This document shows positions 24,297-32,239 of a stretch of 64,000 nt of DNA, in pieces. Within the stretch, counting starts at the first letter, position 1; each line of letters starts with the position of its first letter. The stretch spans positions 434,001 to 498,000 of the forward strand of contig NZ_JAKLTO010000001.1 of assembly GCF_022012335.1 (NCBI RefSeq), written 5' to 3'. The notes under the pieces were generated by a model. It had not been told where the DNA came from. It ran no database searches and saw only the letters and a program-made list of their open reading frames with translations. A program made the position numbers and the translations under genes. Source of the DNA: Flavobacterium sp. SM15 (GTDB lineage Bacteria > Bacteroidota > Bacteroidia > Flavobacteriales > Flavobacteriaceae).

Positions 24297-26597
24297 TTAA
24301 AAATCAAATTCTTCGGTTTGAGTATCCCCTTCCACGGCTGTACTGTCGACCACTGCTTTTTTAGGCGTCCAACAGTCTACCTTAATAGAGAAATTTTCCG
24401 GTTTTTCAAAGGGTTTTTGGGAAACATTCAAACTTGGGTCTTCATAACATTTTTTCATAAAGATTCCCCAAATCGGCAAGGCCATTGTGGCTCCCTGTCC
24501 CATATTGGTCTGTTCAAAATGTGCGGATCGGTCTTCATTCCCTACCCAGACTCCGGCGGCTAAATTCGGCACCATCCCGATAAACCATCCGTCGGAATTG
24601 TTTTGGGAAGTACCTGTTTTCCCCGCTATCGGATTTCTTAAATTATACGGAACTCCGGTAACTCTGGCCGATTCCGGTGCACTTCCCCAGCGCAAACGGG
24701 AACCAGTTCCGTATTCGGTAACCCCTTCCATCAATTTGATCATGGTATAGGCGATGTCTTTACTCATTACATCACGGGATTCCGGCGCCGGTTCATATAA
24801 AACCACTCCGTTTTTATCCACAATTTTCACAATTACCTGTGGCTTCATGTAAACCCCTTGATTGGCAAACGTACTAAAAGCGGCAACCATTTCTTCCACA
24901 GTGATATCCACAGCTCCCAAAGCGATGGAAGGCTGAACGGGAATTTTAGAGGTAACGCCAAGTTTTTTGGTCATGTCCACCACCGCTTCAGGACCTACTT
25001 TGTCAATCAATTTCGCAGAAACGGTATTTATGGAATTTGCTAAAGCAGATTTTAAGTTTACCAAACCACGATAATTTCCGGTAGAGTTTTTAGGCGTCCA
25101 GTCGGCATCGATCCCGTAACGTCCTTTTGGCATAGTAAACGGTGAATCTACTATAGAGTCACAAGGAGACATCTTCAATTGTTCTATGGCAGTAGCATAC
25201 AAAAATGGCTTAAACGTAGAACCTACCTGTCTGGCCCCTTGTGCTACGTGATCGTATTGAAAGTGCTTATAATTGATTCCACCAACCCAAGCTCTTACAT
25301 GACCTGTTTGTGGTTCCATGGCCATCATTCCGGCCTGAAGGAAATGCTTGTAGTACAAAATGGAATCGCGCGGTGTCAACAAAGTGTCTTTTTCTCCTTT
25401 CCAGGTAAAAATTTGCATTTTTGTCGGTACTTCAAATGATTTCAGGATTTTGCTTTCCTCAAAACCTTTTTCTTTCATGATACGCCAACGTTCAGAGTTT
25501 TTCATGGATCGTTCCATGATTAGTTTGGTCTCCTCTGGTGTAATACCTACGAAAGGTGCGTTTGGATTGTCTTTTTGTCTTTTGTTAAATTCCTCTTGCA
25601 GATTAGCCAAGTGTTCTGAGGCCGCTTCTTCTGCATATTGCTGCATTCTGGAATCAATGGTTGTATAGATTTTCAGACCGTCACGGTAAATATCATATTC
25701 ACCATCACCGTCTTTTTTAGGATTTTCTTTCACCCATTTTTTCATAAAATCACGCAAATATTCTCTAAAATACGTTGCGCTTCCTTCAATATGACTCTCA
25801 GGTGTAAATTTTAAAATGATCGGTTGCCTTTGGAAGTATTCTTTTTTCTCTTTGGTTATAAATCCGTTTTTCTCCATCTGGTGCAACACCACATTTCTTC
25901 TTTGTCTGGATTTTTCAGGATTTTTTTTCGGATTATACGTAGACGGAGCTTTAAGCATTCCTACAAACACAGCCGCTTCATCCACCGTCAGATCTTTAGG
26001 TTCTTTCCCGAAATACACTTTAGAAGCCGAACGGATTCCCACTGCAGTATTCACAAAATCCACCGTATTCAAATAGTGGGCAATAATTTCCTGTTTGGTA
26101 TACTGACGCTCCAATTTAGTAGCAATAATCCATTCCTTAGCTTTCTGAATGATACGGAACGGTAAAAACTTCGATCCTTCTCCGTGAAATAGGTTCTTCG
26201 CCAACTGCTGGGTTAAGGTACTTGCCCCACCACTTCTTCCTAAACTCAAAACGGCACGAAGGGTTCCTTTACTGTCAATTCCGGAGTGTTCGTAAAAACG
26301 TTCGTCCTCCGTAGCCACTAAAGCTTTTACCAAATGGTCCGGAAGCTCTGCATATTTTACCGGGGTTCTGTTCTCCAGATAGAATTTCCCAATGGTTACC
26401 CCATCGGAAGAAATAATCTCTGTAGCGACGTTAGAATTCGGATTCTCCAATTCATCAAACGAAGGCATCGAACCGAAAAGCCCCCATGAGGCGAAAAGAA
26501 AAAATAAAATCACACCACCAAAACAGTAAAAAAACAGTTTCCAGAACTTTTTAACGTACGGTGAAAAATCTTCTTTTTTATTATTGATTTGAGCCAT
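24297..26597 (-). CDS. mrcA: bifunctional penicillin-binding protein 1A
   Basis: Builds peptidoglycan: a transglycosylase polymerises lipid II and a transpeptidase cross-links it. The 766-residue protein has a membrane anchor (about residues 18-40) and a GT51 domain with EDERFYEHSGID and GASTLTQQLAKNL. The transpeptidase domain shows its three motifs: STFK (catalytic serine), SIN and KTGTS. The protein acts on the periplasmic side of the inner membrane. It begins 2 bases after gldH, in the cluster ricT-gldH-mrcA that I recall as conserved in Flavobacterium. Confidence 0.95.
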   Translation of the reverse strand: MAQINNKKEDFSPYVKKFWKLFFYCFGGVILFFLFASWGLFGSMPSFDELENPNSNVATEIISSDGVTIGKFYLENRTPVKYAELPDHLVKALVATEDERFYEHSGIDSKGTLRAVLSLGRSGGASTLTQQLAKNLFHGEGSKFLPFRIIQKAKEWIIATKLERQYTKQEIIAHYLNTVDFVNTAVGIRSASKVYFGKEPKDLTVDEAAVFVGMLKAPSTYNPKKNPEKSRQRRNVVLHQMEKNGFITKEKKEYFQRQPIILKFTPESHIEGSATYFREYLRDFMKKWVKENPKKDGDGEYDIYRDGLKIYTTIDSRMQQYAEEAASEHLANLQEEFNKRQKDNPNAPFVGITPEETKLIMERSMKNSERWRIMKEKGFEESKILKSFEVPTKMQIFTWKGEKDTLLTPRDSILYYKHFLQAGMMAMEPQTGHVRAWVGGINYKHFQYDHVAQGARQVGSTFKPFLYATAIEQLKMSPCDSIVDSPFTMPKGRYGIDADWTPKNSTGNYRGLVNLKSALANSINTVSAKLIDKVGPEAVVDMTKKLGVTSKIPVQPSIALGAVDITVEEMVAAFSTFANQGVYMKPQVIVKIVDKNGVVLYEPAPESRDVMSKDIAYTMIKLMEGVTEYGTGSRLRWGSAPESARVTGVPYNLRNPIAGKTGTSQNNSDGWFIGMVPNLAAGVWVGNEDRSAHFEQTNMGQGATMALPIWGIFMKKCYEDPSLNVSQKPFEKPENFSIKVDCWTPKKAVVDSTAVEGDTQTEEFDF

Positions 26598-26599
26598 GC

Positions 26600-27091
26600 T
26601 TATTTTGTTTTTTCAATTCTAAATCCAACTTCAGAAACTCCGGGAAGTTGCTCCATTCCAGGTACTTTTCCGGTTTCTCGAACTGCCTGTTCGATACTCA
26701 CAACATACTTTCCTTTTTGATGAAAATTCTCGTTTTCCTTGTACCAAAGTTTGCTTTCTTTAACATCCGACCAGCCTTCACCCATTAGTGAACCATCCGG
26801 ATTTGCCATCTGGTACTCCAATGTATCTACCTTGGTTACCCCGTTTGGCTGCAACATGGAAACAATAAGGAACAAATTATTGAACGGATAATCGTTGTTG
26901 TTTCGAATGTTAACAAACATATTGTAGCGTTGCACCGTATCGTTCTGATCAAAGGTAAAGGCAATCTTCTGTTTTTTATGCCAAGAACCGTCTATTTTTT
27001 GGTACTCGTCGAAAACTCTTTGCTTATCACAGGAAATCAGCGAAAAAACAACTGCAAATCCCAAAATGAAAAATTTATTCTTTGGAAGCAT
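26600..27091 (-). CDS. gldH: gliding motility lipoprotein GldH
   Basis: A lipoprotein needed for gliding in Flavobacterium and linked to the type IX secretion machinery. The 163-residue form begins MLPKNKFFILGF and has lipobox SLISC (Cys near 21). It is followed by the typical start of mature GldH (DKQRVFDEYQKIDGSW) and an immunoglobulin-like beta domain with NNDYPFNNLFL. A longer reading to 27223 lies inside ricT and is rejected. The ATG at 27091 overlaps the ricT end by 17 bases (an ATG at 27100 is also possible), so the two are coupled. Confidence 0.9.
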   Translation of the reverse strand: MLPKNKFFILGFAVVFSLISCDKQRVFDEYQKIDGSWHKKQKIAFTFDQNDTVQRYNMFVNIRNNNDYPFNNLFLIVSMLQPNGVTKVDTLEYQMANPDGSLMGEGWSDVKESKLWYKENENFHQKGKYVVSIEQAVRETGKVPGMEQLPGVSEVGFRIEKTK

Positions 27092-28424
27092 CTTTATCAT
27101 TTGACGGTTTGTTTCGATTAGGTTTGTATCGTTTTTTAGTTCTTTTTTGCTCCTCAGAAGCATTGTTTTTATTGGTTGGTTCCGGACGCTCCTGATTCTC
27201 CTGTCTTTGCGGACGCTCTCCACGCTCTTGCCTTTGTGGCTTTTCAGGACGCGGTTTTCGTTCCCCTTGAGGTCGGTCTGTTTTTTCTACGGTTGCATTC
27301 GGACGTTTTTTATTGGGGCGTTTCTTTTTCTTTGGTTGATCAAAACGGGTCAGACTGTCTTGCCCTACCGCATTTTGGAAGTTTTTCTCCACCGATTGGG
27401 TTTCTTCCACCGCATAATCTTCTATAGACGAAATGCGTTTTTTCTCTTTGTTTATCGCAACAATTTCCTTTACCTGCTCCACGCGCAACACGTGCCAATG
27501 GGCAAAATTATCGGTATAAGCAAACCACATTAGCCCTTTAAAAATGTCTAATTTTTGGCAAACCGCGTCTCCTTTTTCGGTGTAGAGTTTGGTGTCCATT
27601 TCCGGAAAGCCTTTTAAAGCATCCAGATACGTGTCTAGTTCATAGTTTAAACAGCATTTCAGTTTTCCGCATTGTCCGGCTAATTTCTGTGGATTCAATG
27701 AAAGTTGCTGATAACGCGCCGCCGCTGTATTCACACTTCTAAAATCAGTCAGCCAAGTCGAACAGCACAATTCACGGCCACAAGAACCAATTCCTCCCAA
27801 ACGAGCTGCTTCCTGACGGAAACCAACCTGCTTCATTTCAATTCGGATACTGAATTCTTTTGCAAAATCTTTGATCAATTGACGGAAATCCACACGGTCG
27901 TTCGCCGTATAATAGAAGGTCGCTTTGGATGCATCGCCCTGAAATTCAATGTCGGAAATTTTCATTTCCAGTTTTAATGCGATAGCGATTTCACGCGCAC
28001 GCACTTTCATTGGTTCTTCCCTGTCGCGGGATTCACTCCAGATGTCGATGTCTTTTTGAGACGCTTTTCGGTACACTTTAGGGACTTCTCCTTCCGGATT
28101 CACTGCTTTTTTCTTCATTTGCACCTTTACCAACTCGCCGGTTAAGGTTACAATTCCCACATCGTGACCTGGTGAAGCCTCTGTGGCTACGATGTCACCA
28201 ATGGACAAAGTTAACTTTTCGGTATTTCTGAAAAACTCTTTTCTTCCGTTTTTAAAGCGAACTTCCACGCAGTCGAAAGGTTCCTGACCTCCCGGTAAAC
28301 TCATGTTGGAAAGCCAATCGAAAACCGTTAATTTGTTGCAGCTATCGGTGCCGCAAGTCCCGTTATTTTTACATCCGCGCGGTGTTCCGTCCTTGGAACC
28401 CGTGGAACAGTTGGTACATGCCAT
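27075..28424 (-). CDS. ricT: PSP1-domain protein RicT/YaaT
   Basis: A 449-residue cytoplasmic protein. In Bacillus, RicT/YaaT works with RicA and RicF in an iron-sulfur complex that helps RNase Y mature transcripts; its role in Bacteroidota is less clear. Conserved cysteines are visible in GSCGRELCCSTWL (near residue 216) and GQCGKLKCCLNYE (near 251), with a further Cys-rich start (MACTNCSTG, GCKNNGTCGTDSC). From about residue 365 the protein becomes a lysine-, arginine-, proline- and glutamine-rich low-complexity tail, probably RNA-binding. It starts the ricT-gldH-mrcA operon. Confidence 0.88.
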   Translation of the reverse strand: MACTNCSTGSKDGTPRGCKNNGTCGTDSCNKLTVFDWLSNMSLPGGQEPFDCVEVRFKNGRKEFFRNTEKLTLSIGDIVATEASPGHDVGIVTLTGELVKVQMKKKAVNPEGEVPKVYRKASQKDIDIWSESRDREEPMKVRAREIAIALKLEMKISDIEFQGDASKATFYYTANDRVDFRQLIKDFAKEFSIRIEMKQVGFRQEAARLGGIGSCGRELCCSTWLTDFRSVNTAAARYQQLSLNPQKLAGQCGKLKCCLNYELDTYLDALKGFPEMDTKLYTEKGDAVCQKLDIFKGLMWFAYTDNFAHWHVLRVEQVKEIVAINKEKKRISSIEDYAVEETQSVEKNFQNAVGQDSLTRFDQPKKKKRPNKKRPNATVEKTDRPQGERKPRPEKPQRQERGERPQRQENQERPEPTNKNNASEEQKRTKKRYKPNRNKPSNDKDASKE

Positions 28425-28553
28425 AGTTTGAATATATAGTGGTCGTCCTTGAATTGGACTACTTGGTTCGTAATTAAGTTTTGTGTGTAAAGATAGTATT
28501 TTTTACTTGCAAAGCCACAATCTGAAAAGTTGTAATCTTCTTAAATTTTGCAA

Positions 28554-28591
28554 ACAAAAAAACCTACTACATTTATAAAACGCAGTAGGTT
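28554..28591 (-). terminator. terminator after trhO
   Basis: AACCTACT (28561-28568) pairs with AGTAGGTT (28584-28591) across a 15-base loop; on the minus strand it is followed by seven T residues. It lies just after the trhO stop and before ricT. Confidence 0.75.
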
Positions 28592-28615
28592 TAGTATTAG
28601 TATTTTAAAACAGAC

Positions 28616-29983
28616 TTAGTCTAAAATTTTGTATAATTTATCGGACAAACGAACACGGAACGGAACCGCAAAGGTAATTTTATCGCCTTTTATTGCTACC
28701 GTATTGTCTTGGCCGTTGACACGCATTGCCTCTACAATCAATTCCTGATTTCCAGTAGTTGGCCCAACAATTAAAATTTTATCTCCCGTTTTAATTTCGT
28801 TGTGTGTTAGTGAAAATTGTGCCACACCGGCTTTGGTGAAATAATGTTCTGCAACGCCCAAGATCGTTTTCTTGGTTTTAATGCGTTGACGGATGTTTTT
28901 CGGTGCTTCATCCTCCGATGCAACAGCTAACGAAATGCCTTCCAAAACACCTGATTTTTTAAATTTCAGGGATTCCGATTTCCCTTTGCGGAAGATTTTA
29001 TTCCCTACTTGTAATCCTTTACGTTTTTTGATTTGATCCACTAATGGCAAATGGATTGTTTCCTGACAGTCTGTAGAACAACAATTTTCCATTTTTTCCG
29101 CACACGCATCACACTGAATGAACAACAAATGACACGCATCGTTGGCACAGTTGGTATGATTGTCACACGGTTTTCCACACTGGTGGCATTGTGCAATGAT
29201 ATCGTTGGTGATTCTTTCTCCTAAACGGTGATCGAATACGAAATTCTTTCCGATGAACTTGCTCTCGATCCCTTCTTCTTTAATCTGTTTGGCGTAGTTA
29301 ATGATTCCGCCTTCTAACTGGTACACATTTTTAAAGCCTTGGTGTTTGAAATACGCCGAAGCCTTTTCACAACGGATCCCTCCGGTACAGTACATCACCA
29401 GGTTTTTGTCTTCTTTGTGATTTTGCAATTGCTCGTTAATAATAGGCAACGATTCGCGGAAGGTTTCCACATCCGGAGTGATGGCTCCTCTGAAATGGCC
29501 TACTTCACTTTCATAATGGTTTCTGAAATCCACCACGATGGTATTTGGATCGTCTAAAATATCGTTGAACGCTTTGGCATTTAAGTGAACACCTTTATTG
29601 GTTACATCGAAAGTTTCATCGTTTAAACCATCAGCAACAATCTTATTTCGAACTTTGACCGTTAATTTTAAAAAGGAATGGTCGTCGTGTTCTACCGCTA
29701 CATTAAGACGAATCCCTTTCATAAAATCATACGCTTCCAAAGTATCTCGAAAGGCTTCGAAATTTTCGGCCGGAACGCTCATTTGGGCATTGATTCCTTC
29801 TTTAGCCACATAGGTACGGCCAAGAGCATCCAGCCTGTTCCAAGCTAAAAATAAATCGTTACGAAATTGTTGAGGGTTTTCAATGTGCGCGTATTGGTAG
29901 AAAGACAAAGTAAGACGCTGTTGACCTGCCTGATCGATTAGCTCTTTTCTTTCTTCTGCGCTTAAGGTGTTATACAGTTGCAT
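28616..29983 (-). CDS. trhO: tRNA uridine(34) hydroxylase, rhodanese-related
   Basis: An oxygen-dependent hydroxylase that makes 5-hydroxyuridine at position 34 of certain tRNAs (TrhO/YceA family). Residues 1-120 form the N-terminal domain and about 140-240 the rhodanese domain, with the catalytic cysteine in VMYCTGGIRCEKA. A Cys-rich segment follows (CHQCGKPCDNHTNC, CDACAEKMENCC), then a beta-rich extension to residue 455. That extension makes it longer than the E. coli protein (about 350) and is usual in Flavobacteriia. It is a single gene with its own terminator. Confidence 0.9.
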   Translation of the reverse strand: MQLYNTLSAEERKELIDQAGQQRLTLSFYQYAHIENPQQFRNDLFLAWNRLDALGRTYVAKEGINAQMSVPAENFEAFRDTLEAYDFMKGIRLNVAVEHDDHSFLKLTVKVRNKIVADGLNDETFDVTNKGVHLNAKAFNDILDDPNTIVVDFRNHYESEVGHFRGAITPDVETFRESLPIINEQLQNHKEDKNLVMYCTGGIRCEKASAYFKHQGFKNVYQLEGGIINYAKQIKEEGIESKFIGKNFVFDHRLGERITNDIIAQCHQCGKPCDNHTNCANDACHLLFIQCDACAEKMENCCSTDCQETIHLPLVDQIKKRKGLQVGNKIFRKGKSESLKFKKSGVLEGISLAVASEDEAPKNIRQRIKTKKTILGVAEHYFTKAGVAQFSLTHNEIKTGDKILIVGPTTGNQELIVEAMRVNGQDNTVAIKGDKITFAVPFRVRLSDKLYKILD

Positions 29984-30167
29984 GCTATAAACGTTAAGTG
30001 AGAAATTATGTTCAAGACTCTAAATGGAAGAATCCGCTGCAAAAATAATCATTTTAAAATAAATTCCAAACACACTAACAATCAATGCCTTGAAAATATA
30101 TTCAATTGTTGATAACATCTTCATGGTAACTCAAAAAAAAGCATTATTTTTAGCAAAAATTTATACC

Positions 30168-31172
30168 ATGAGTTCAGAGAAAGAAGCCAAATTAAAAGCC
30201 TTACAATTAACATTAGACAAGTTAGACAAAACCTACGGAAAAGGCACGGTAATGAAGTTGGGAGATGCTGCCGTTGAAGAAGTAGATGCCATTCCTTCAG
30301 GTTCATTGGGAGTAGATTTAGCCTTAGGGGTAAACGGCTACCCGCGCGGAAGAATTATAGAAATCTACGGACCGGAATCTTCGGGAAAAACCACTTTAAC
30401 GTTACACGCCATTGCTGAAGCTCAAAAAGCGGGAGGCTTAGCCGCCTTTATCGATGCAGAACATGCTTTCGATCGTTTTTATGCACAAAAACTAGGTGTG
30501 GATATCGACAACCTGATCATTTCACAACCGGACAACGGGGAGCAAGCCTTGGAAATTGCCGAGAACCTGATTCGTTCGGGAGCCATTGACTTAGTAGTAA
30601 TTGACTCCGTAGCTGCTTTAACACCGAAAAGTGAGATTGAAGGAGAAATGGGTGATTCCAAAATGGGATTACACGCCCGTTTGATGTCACAAGCACTTAG
30701 AAAATTAACTGCTACTATTAATAAAACCAACTGTACCGTTTTCTTCATCAACCAGTTGCGTGAGAAAATCGGGGTGATGTTCGGAAATCCGGAAACCACA
30801 ACAGGTGGTAATGCACTGAAATTCTACGCTTCGGTTCGTATTGATATTCGCAAATCGACACAGATCAAAGACGGGGAAACTGTTTTGGGTAACCGCACTA
30901 AAGTAAAAATCGTTAAAAATAAAGTAGCGCCACCGTTCCGTACCGCAGAATTCGACATTATGTATGGTGAAGGAATTTCAAAAACCGGCGAAGTTTTGGA
31001 TTTGGCCGTAGAATTTGAAATCATCAAAAAGAGCGGTTCTTGGTTCAGTTATGGCGATACTAAGTTAGGACAAGGTCGTGATGCCGTGAAAGCTTTAATT
31101 AAAGACAATCCGGAATTGATGGACGAATTGGAACAAAAAATCAAAGAGCTCATCAAAGAAAATAACAATTAA
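30168..31172 (+). CDS. recA: recombinase RecA
   Basis: Strand-exchange protein for homologous recombination and repair. The 334-residue protein has the Walker A loop GPESSGKTT (near residue 66), Walker B in [10 protein letters not shown], the DNA-binding loop L1 ([16 protein letters not shown]) and L2 near [17 protein letters not shown]. The start [13 protein letters not shown] is preferred over upstream in-frame starts, which would add a hydrophobic stretch absent from the family. It has its own terminator. No LexA-type box was recognised upstream. Confidence 0.98.
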   Translation: MSSEKEAKLKALQLTLDKLDKTYGKGTVMKLGDAAVEEVDAIPSGSLGVDLALGVNGYPRGRIIEIYGPESSGKTTLTLHAIAEAQKAGGLAAFIDAEHAFDRFYAQKLGVDIDNLIISQPDNGEQALEIAENLIRSGAIDLVVIDSVAALTPKSEIEGEMGDSKMGLHARLMSQALRKLTATINKTNCTVFFINQLREKIGVMFGNPETTTGGNALKFYASVRIDIRKSTQIKDGETVLGNRTKVKIVKNKVAPPFRTAEFDIMYGEGISKTGEVLDLAVEFEIIKKSGSWFSYGDTKLGQGRDAVKALIKDNPELMDELEQKIKELIKENNN

Positions 31173-31176
31173 GTTT

Positions 31177-31204
31177 AAAATCCCGATTTTTTTCGGGATT
31201 TTTT
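31177..31204 (+). terminator. recA terminator
   Basis: AAAATCCCGA (31177-31186) pairs with TCGGGATTTT (31193-31202) across a six-T loop, followed by more T residues. Confidence 0.88.
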
Positions 31205-31212
31205 ATTTCCAG

Positions 31213-31248
31213 ACGCAACCTTTCTGTTTTTTTGCATCCTATAAGTAC
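31213..31248 (+). promoter_or_regulatory. ECF-type promoter candidate, sigma operon
   Basis: acgcaacc (31213-31220), 13 bases, then gcatcctataagtac (31234-31248). The block is shared with 959-995 upstream of the surface-protein operon. It stands 15 bases before the lipoprotein ATG, so the leader would be very short. Autoregulation by the ECF sigma factor two genes downstream is the simplest reading. Confidence 0.6.
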
Positions 31249-31262
31249 TAACAGACTATTAA

Positions 31263-31682
31263 ATGAAAAAGTTTTTATTGTTACTAATTGTTCCTTTGTT
31301 TCATGTTTCCTGCAGCAATGACAGCGAGAGTGAAGATGTGACCTTGGAATTGTTACCGGTTAGCGAAGTGGAAATTCCCGGAAACATCAATGCTGGGAAA
31401 GACAACTCAATAAAAGTGCGTTTTGTGCGCCCTACGGAATGTTACTCATTCAATAAGTTTTATTTTGAAATGAGCAGCTCCACCCGAACAATAGCTGTGG
31501 AATCTAAAGTTGCCCATAATAATGGCAACGGTAATTGCAGGCCTTTAACAAGCAACAATATTTCCACTGAGGTTTTGAAATTTCACCCGGAAACAACAGG
31601 TAATTACAAATTAAAATTTTGGAAAGGGAAAGACACCAACGGAAACGACTTGTTTTTAACCTATGACGTTACAGCACAGTAA
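31263..31682 (+). CDS. lipoprotein, first gene of ECF sigma operon
   Basis: A 139-residue lipoprotein of unknown function. The signal peptide ends in lipobox HVSC (Cys17), followed by an acidic linker (SNDSESEDVTLE). A single beta-sandwich-like domain has two cysteines that may form a disulfide (PTECYSF and NGNCRPL). It is the first gene behind the promoter-like motif at 31213-31248 and lies 11 bases before the sigma factor. By position it could be an envelope sensor or ligand for the barrel protein at 32236, but nothing shows this directly. Confidence 0.72.
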   Translation: MKKFLLLLIVPLFHVSCSNDSESEDVTLELLPVSEVEIPGNINAGKDNSIKVRFVRPTECYSFNKFYFEMSSSTRTIAVESKVAHNNGNGNCRPLTSNNISTEVLKFHPETTGNYKLKFWKGKDTNGNDLFLTYDVTAQ

Positions 31683-31693
31683 AAATTAAAGTT

Positions 31694-32239
31694 TTGGGTA
31701 TAGATCAGATCGTATATAATTGCCAGCAGAACGATGTTGCAGCTCAAGAACAGCTGTACAGACTTCTTGCTCCCAAATTATTCGGGGTCTGCTTGAAATA
31801 TTCCCGCAATTCCGTTGAAGCGGAAGACAATTTACAGGATGGTTTTATCCTGATTTTTGAAAAAATACACAAATTTGAATTTAAAGGCTCTTTTGAAGGC
31901 TGGGCAAAAAGAGTCATTATTAACAATATCCTTCAGCGTTACCGCACCGAAGGGGTTTTCGAAATTGTTCACGAAAACATACCCGATGTGCCCACAATAG
32001 ATATTGAAGAAGACTCTGTTTCGATGGATTATTTGGTTTCAATCATTCAGGAACTCCCCGATCGGTACAGACTAGTGTTTAACCTTTATGTGGTAGATGA
32101 TTATTCCCATAAAGAGATTGCAGAAATGCTGAAGATTACTATCGGAACCTCCAAATCGAATTTGGCACGTGCCCGAATGATTTTGAAAGAAAAAATTGAA
32201 TCGCAACAAGCAAAAAGAAAAATTCAATCGAACAAATGA
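31694..32239 (+). CDS. ECF-type RNA polymerase sigma factor
   Basis: A 181-residue sigma-70-family factor of the extracytoplasmic function group. Region 2 runs from about residue 20 to 85 (LAPKLFGVCLKYSRN, DNLQDGFILIFEKI, GWAKRVIINN). Region 4 lies near 118-170 and has a clear helix-turn-helix (YSHKEIAEMLKITIGTSKSN). No ATG is available; the TTG at 31694 gives MGIDQIVYNCQQ, which fits the usual start. Its stop overlaps the next gene by 4 bases (ATGA), so sigma and anti-sigma are translated together. It probably activates its own operon and, by motif sharing, the operon at 1035. Confidence 0.92.
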   Translation: MGIDQIVYNCQQNDVAAQEQLYRLLAPKLFGVCLKYSRNSVEAEDNLQDGFILIFEKIHKFEFKGSFEGWAKRVIINNILQRYRTEGVFEIVHENIPDVPTIDIEEDSVSMDYLVSIIQELPDRYRLVFNLYVVDDYSHKEIAEMLKITIGTSKSNLARARMILKEKIESQQAKRKIQSNK

